A stretch of DNA of 64,000 bases from Halomonas alkalisoli (lineage in GTDB: Bacteria > Pseudomonadota > Gammaproteobacteria > Pseudomonadales > Halomonadaceae). The stretch's first letter is position 1; each line of letters begins with the position of its first letter. Shown here piece by piece: positions 60,145-64,000 of this stretch. Location: positions 248,001 to 312,000 of the forward strand of contig NZ_JAKCMI010000044.1 of NCBI RefSeq assembly GCF_021412585.1, read 5' to 3'. The position numbers and the translations under genes are program-made. The notes beneath the pieces are model-generated. The model saw only the letters and a list, made by a program, of their open reading frames with translations, was not told the DNA's origin and did no database searches.

Positions 60145-60867
60145 ATGCGTATCGTCCAGATCACCGACTGCCACCTCCATGCCGATCCCCGGGCACGCTC
60201 CCGGGCCGGCTTCCCCCTGCGCCAACTCGAGGCGGTGGTGAACGCCGCCATCGGTGAGCATCCCGATCTGGTGCTGGTCACCGGCGATATCAGCCAGGAC
60301 GAGACCGCCGCCTCCTATGAGCTGGCCCATGGGGTGCTGTCGCGGCTGGATTGCCCCTGGTTCTGGCTGGCCGGCAACCACGACCAGCCCCAGTTGATGG
60401 AGCCGGTCAAGGCCATCCATCGGGAGGTCGATCTCGGCGGTTGGCGCCTGTTGACGGTGGATACCAGCGTACCTGGCCAGGCCCATGGCGAGATCGGGGA
60501 AACGCGTCTTGCCGAGCTGGTCGAGCGGCTGGGAGCGGACGACCGGCCCACGCTGCTGGCCATGCACCATCCGCCGCTTGTCCTGGGCTCGGAGTGGCTC
60601 GATGCCATCGGGCTAAAGGATCGCGACGTCCTGTGGCAGACGCTGGCCGACTTTCCTCAGGTGAAAATGATCCTCTGCGGTCACATTCACCAGGCGCTGG
60701 CCAGCCATCGGCAGGGGGTGGCCATCTACGGTACCCCCTCCACGACCGACCAGTTCCTGCCCGGCTCGGCTGATTTCGCCATCGACGAGGCCTCTCGTCC
60801 CGGCTATCGCATCGTGGAGCTGGCCGACGGCGAGTGGCTGACCTGGGTGGAGCGTGTCGACCTCTGA
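60145..60867 (+). CDS. cpdA: 3',5'-cyclic-AMP phosphodiesterase CpdA
   Basis: 240 residues of the metallophosphoesterase family: IVQITDCHLH, LVTGDISQDE, WLAGNHDQP, LAMHHPP and LCGHIHQ supply the metal ligands. It hydrolyses cAMP and so dampens Crp signalling. Third in the nudF-yqiB-cpdA set. Confidence 0.92.
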   Translation: MRIVQITDCHLHADPRARSRAGFPLRQLEAVVNAAIGEHPDLVLVTGDISQDETAASYELAHGVLSRLDCPWFWLAGNHDQPQLMEPVKAIHREVDLGGWRLLTVDTSVPGQAHGEIGETRLAELVERLGADDRPTLLAMHHPPLVLGSEWLDAIGLKDRDVLWQTLADFPQVKMILCGHIHQALASHRQGVAIYGTPSTTDQFLPGSADFAIDEASRPGYRIVELADGEWLTWVERVDL

Positions 60868-60993
60868 TAGCGTAGCGTTATTCATATATCGACTAAAAAG
60901 ATAGGCAATCATTCTTTTACGTTATTATGGTTCCGGCGTTAACCTGTGTCGCATGATCCTTCTTGCCCTTAGTCATGCGAGGTACCCGGGCCG

Positions 60994-61968
60994 ATGACCA
61001 GTCTTCATGCACCCGCACGCGAGCCGTCCGCCCAGGCTGCCGGGACGGCGCAGGCGTCTCTTTCGACCCAGCGCCTGACCCATCTCCAGCAGTTGGAAGC
61101 CGAGTCCATCCATATCATTCGTGAGGTAGCCGCCGAGTTTGCCAATCCGGTGATGATGTATTCCATCGGCAAGGACTCCTCGGTGATGCTGCACCTGGCG
61201 CGCAAGGCCTTCTATCCCGGCCCGCCGCCGTTTCCGCTGCTGCACGTGGACACCACCTGGAAGTTCCGCGAAATGATCGAGTTCCGCGATCGCATGGCGG
61301 CTGAGGTGGGCATGGAGCTGCTGGTGCATACCAACGAAGAGGGGCGTGCCGCCGGCATCAACCCCTTCGACCACGGTTCCAGCGGCTATACCGACGTGAT
61401 GAAGACCGAGGCCCTCAAGCAGGCGCTGAACAAGTATGGCTTCGATGCCGCCTTCGGCGGTGCTCGCCGGGATGAGGAGGCCAGCCGAGCCAAGGAGCGC
61501 GTGTTCTCCTTCCGCGACAAGTTTCACCGCTGGGACCCCAAGAACCAGCGGCCGGAGCTGTGGAACCTCTACAACGCCCGCATCAACAAGGGCGAGTCGA
61601 TTCGCGCCTTTCCGCTCTCCAACTGGACCGAGCTGGACATCTGGCAGTACATCCATCTTGAGCAGATTCCCATCGTGCCGCTCTACTTCAGCGCCCCGCG
61701 CCCGGTCGTCGAGCGAGACGGCATGCTGGTGATGGTCGACGACGACCGCATGCCGCTGGCCGAGGGAGAAGTGCCCGAGGAGAAGTGGGTGCGCTTCCGT
61801 ACCCTGGGCTGCTATCCGCTCACCGGTGCGGTGGAGTCCAAGGCAGCAACCCTGCCCGAGATCATCCAGGAGATGCTGCTGACCCGCACCAGCGAGCGCA
61901 GCGGCCGTGCCATCGATCACGACCAGGCCGGCTCCATGGAGAAGAAGAAGCGCGAGGGGTACTTCTAA
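60994..61968 (+). CDS. cysD: Sulfate adenylyltransferase subunit 2 (CysD)
   Basis: 324 residues, slightly longer than E. coli CysD because of an N-terminal tail of about 25 residues. ATP pyrophosphatase motif [34 protein letters not shown] and the C-terminal [10 protein letters not shown] are conserved. With CysN it makes adenosine phosphosulfate from ATP and sulfate. It overlaps cysN by one base. The AT-rich stretch at 60885-60935 upstream may bind CysB. Confidence 0.95.
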   Translation: MTSLHAPAREPSAQAAGTAQASLSTQRLTHLQQLEAESIHIIREVAAEFANPVMMYSIGKDSSVMLHLARKAFYPGPPPFPLLHVDTTWKFREMIEFRDRMAAEVGMELLVHTNEEGRAAGINPFDHGSSGYTDVMKTEALKQALNKYGFDAAFGGARRDEEASRAKERVFSFRDKFHRWDPKNQRPELWNLYNARINKGESIRAFPLSNWTELDIWQYIHLEQIPIVPLYFSAPRPVVERDGMLVMVDDDRMPLAEGEVPEEKWVRFRTLGCYPLTGAVESKAATLPEIIQEMLLTRTSERSGRAIDHDQAGSMEKKKREGYF

Positions 61969-63410
61969 TGTCACACCAGTCCAACCTGATAGCCGAAAAC
62001 ATCGAGCAGTACCTTCACGAGCACGAGAACAAGGACCTGCTGCGCTTCATTACCTGCGGCAGCGTGGACGACGGCAAGTCGACCCTGATCGGCCGGCTGT
62101 TGCACGACTCCAAGATGATCTTCGACGACCACCTGGCGGCGATCACCCGGGACTCGAAGAAGAGTGGCACCACCGGCGAAGCGGTGGACCTGGCGCTGCT
62201 GGTCGACGGGTTGCAGTCGGAGCGCGAGCAGGGCATCACCATCGATGTGGCCTACCGCTTCTTCTCCACCGACAAGCGCAAGTTCATCATTGCCGATACC
62301 CCGGGCCACGAGCAGTACACCCGCAACATGGCCACCGGCGCCTCCAACGCCAGCCTGGCGATCATCCTGATCGATGCCCGCTACGGCGTGCAGACCCAGA
62401 CCCGGCGCCACAGCTTCATCGCCGACCTGCTGGGCATCAAGCACCTGGTGATCGCGGTCAACAAGATGGACCTGGTGGGCTTCGAGGAGGCGCGCTTCAA
62501 CGAGATCGTCGCCGACTATCGTCGCTTCGCCGAGCAACTGTCGGCCACCGACATCCGCTTCGTGCCGATCTCGGCGCTGGAAGGCGACAACGTGGTCAAC
62601 CGCAGCGACCGCTCGCCCTGGTACACCGTCGAGGGTGAGCCCGGCCCGGCCCTGCTGGAGCTGCTGGAAACCGTCGAGGTGGCACGGGACCGCAACGTGG
62701 TCGACCTGCGCTTTCCGGTGCAGTACGTCAACCGCCCGAACCTGGATTTCCGCGGTTATGCCGGCACCCTGGAAGCGGGCGTGCTGCGCCCCGGGCTTGC
62801 GGTCAAGGTGCTGCCCTCGGGCAAGACCAGCCGCGTCGAGCGGGTCGTCACTTTCGACGGCGATCTGGAAGCCGCCTGGCCGGGCCAGGCGGTCACCGTC
62901 ACCCTGGAAGACGAGCTCGATATCTCCCGTGGGGACTGGATCGTCGCCGAGGATGCCGATATCGCCCTGTCGAACAGTTTCGATGCCGATATCGTCTGGA
63001 TGCACGAGCAGCCCCTGGCGCCGGGCCGTCAGGTAGACATTCGCCTGGCGGGACGCTCGGTCTCCGGCCAGGTGAGCACCATTCACCACCAGGTGGATGT
63101 CAACACCCTGGAGCGGCACGGCACCGCTCAGCTCGAGCTCAATGCCATCGCCCGCTGCCGCGTCGAGCTGACCGCCGCGGTGCCCCTGGACCCCTATGTG
63201 CAGAGCCCTGGCACCGGCAGCTTCATCGTCATCGATCGGCTGACCAACGTCACCGTGGGGGCGGGGATGATTCGCTCCATCGTGAAAGACGGTGCCAAGC
63301 CAAGCGGTGAGGTCGACTGGGCGGCCTTCGAGGCGGATCTCAACGCGCTGGTGCGCAAGCACTTCCCGCACTGGGAGGCGAAGGATGTGCGTGACCTGCT
63401 GAAACGCTGA
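61968..63410 (+). CDS. cysN: Sulfate adenylyltransferase subunit 1 (CysN, GTPase)
   Basis: 480 residues, CysN alone without a fused CysC kinase domain. GTPase motifs: [16 protein letters not shown] and NKMD, followed by EF-Tu-like barrels. GTP hydrolysis drives APS formation with CysD. Start overlaps the cysD stop (TAATG). A terminator follows. Confidence 0.95.
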   Translation: MSHQSNLIAENIEQYLHEHENKDLLRFITCGSVDDGKSTLIGRLLHDSKMIFDDHLAAITRDSKKSGTTGEAVDLALLVDGLQSEREQGITIDVAYRFFSTDKRKFIIADTPGHEQYTRNMATGASNASLAIILIDARYGVQTQTRRHSFIADLLGIKHLVIAVNKMDLVGFEEARFNEIVADYRRFAEQLSATDIRFVPISALEGDNVVNRSDRSPWYTVEGEPGPALLELLETVEVARDRNVVDLRFPVQYVNRPNLDFRGYAGTLEAGVLRPGLAVKVLPSGKTSRVERVVTFDGDLEAAWPGQAVTVTLEDELDISRGDWIVAEDADIALSNSFDADIVWMHEQPLAPGRQVDIRLAGRSVSGQVSTIHHQVDVNTLERHGTAQLELNAIARCRVELTAAVPLDPYVQSPGTGSFIVIDRLTNVTVGAGMIRSIVKDGAKPSGEVDWAAFEADLNALVRKHFPHWEAKDVRDLLKR

Positions 63411-63423
63411 TCGCGTCATCCTG

Positions 63424-63492
63424 CTGTCTTCGAGGCCCTGCTAATACTGTCTTCGAAGCCTTGTTAATGCTATCTACGAAGCCCTGCTAATA
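63424..63492. repeat. Three imperfect 23-base tandem repeats
   Basis: Units at 63424, 63447 and 63470 share the pattern CTGTCTTCGAAGCCCTGCTA with few changes. The last unit supplies the left arm of the terminator, so the repeats look like duplicated half-terminators. Confidence 0.65.
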
Positions 63493-63510
63493 TAGCGGGG
63501 CTTCGTTTTT
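63477..63510 (+). terminator. Terminator after cysN
   Basis: Stem CGAAGCCC / GGGGCTTCG with an extended inner pairing (GCTA/TAGC), followed by five T. It separates cysDN from the next gene. Confidence 0.85.
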
Positions 63511-63551
63511 CGGCTGTCGAATCGCTTTTCCATACCAAACCAGGAACTCCT

Positions 63552-64000
63552 ATGCCGCCCAATGCCGTCCCCCATGATGTTCCCTTCCGCGAGGCGGTGC
63601 ATGTCTGGCTGCGTATCGCCCTGCTGAGCTTCGGCGGGCCCGCGGGCCAGATCGCGGTCATGCACCGTATCCTGGTGGAAGAGAAGAAGTGGATCGGCGA
63701 GAACCGTTTCCTGCATGCCTTGAACTACTGCATGCTGCTGCCCGGCCCCGAGGCGCAGCAGCTGGCGATCTACATCGGCTGGCTGATGCATCGCACCCGG
63801 GGTGGTCTCCTGGCGGGCACACTCTTCGTGCTGCCGGGGTTCATTGCTATCCTGGCACTCAGTTACCTCTATGCGGCACTGGGCAACGTGGGCCTGGTCG
63901 AAGGGCTCTTCTTCGGCCTCAAGGCGGCGGTGTTGGCCATCGTGGTCAACGCCGTGGTGCGGATCGGCAAGCGGGCCTTGAAGAACAACGTCATGCTGGG
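63552..64000 (+). CDS. chrA: Chromate transporter ChrA family, N-terminal part (cut by window end)
   Basis: 149 residues are visible. The CHR-domain signature is clear: [40 protein letters not shown], then [26 protein letters not shown] precedes the ATG by 7 bases. These proteins export chromate. The C-terminal half lies outside the window, so single- or double-domain type cannot be decided. Confidence 0.9.
   Translation, partial: MPPNAVPHDVPFREAVHVWLRIALLSFGGPAGQIAVMHRILVEEKKWIGENRFLHALNYCMLLPGPEAQQLAIYIGWLMHRTRGGLLAGTLFVLPGFIAILALSYLYAALGNVGLVEGLFFGLKAAVLAIVVNAVVRIGKRALKNNVML

Overview
The window looks like chromosomal DNA of a high-GC gammaproteobacterium, most likely Halomonas or a close relative. 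This is judged from gene content and order (nudF-yqiB-cpdA, cmoM-rsmC, cysDN, yegD, an Anr/Fnr regulator with an intact iron-sulfur cysteine set). No species assignment was possible from sequence alone. Roughly half is ordinary chromosome; the rest is one integrated element and one large catabolic block.

Layout. 0.5-9.7 kb holds an outer-membrane porin, an Fnr/Anr regulator with a near-perfect Fnr box upstream, and three cyclic-di-GMP enzymes: Cache-HAMP-PAS-GGDEF, a membrane PAS-LOV-GGDEF-EAL protein with the LOV cysteine motif, and GAF-GGDEF. A guanidinium exporter gene among them sits behind a guanidine-II (mini-ykkC) riboswitch. 10.1-15.5 kb is a minus-strand two-partner secretion operon (TpsB, then TpsA) followed by an L,D-transpeptidase-like protein. 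16.2-27.6 kb is an integrative element in a tRNA-Arg(CCT) gene. It is bounded by a 45-bp perfect repeat and carries a tyrosine integrase, an AlpA-like protein, a primase/helicase-like protein and a candidate origin. It also has an ADP-ribosyltransferase-like gene and a module with a phage tape-measure protein but no other structural phage genes, ending in a chain of overlapping microgenes. Its overall type resembles a phage satellite.

27.8-51.2 kb begins with a truncated RND membrane-fusion gene and then holds a dense catabolic cluster. It contains two complete tripartite tricarboxylate transporters (TctCBA), two AbrB-family membrane proteins and three MmgE/PrpD proteins. A ComA (phosphosulfolactate synthase) family protein, an AtzE-like amidase with an AtzG-like partner, a class II aldolase, a VOC protein and an SDR accompany them. 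TauE/SafE and YeiH exporters, a YeiE-like LysR and a HutC-type GntR regulator complete the set. Six AT-rich, related operator-like sites lie in front of the transcription units, including the GntR gene. My reading, an inference, is an uncharacterised pathway that imports an organosulfonate-type acid or amide, cleaves its C-S bond and exports sulfite.

51.3-64 kb returns to housekeeping functions: a YegD Hsp70-like protein, a CTAG-flanked MITE, an amidase, cmoM, rsmC, a DUF4160/DUF2442 pair, greB, a TPR protein, nudF-yqiB-cpdA, cysDN and the start of chrA, which runs off the end.
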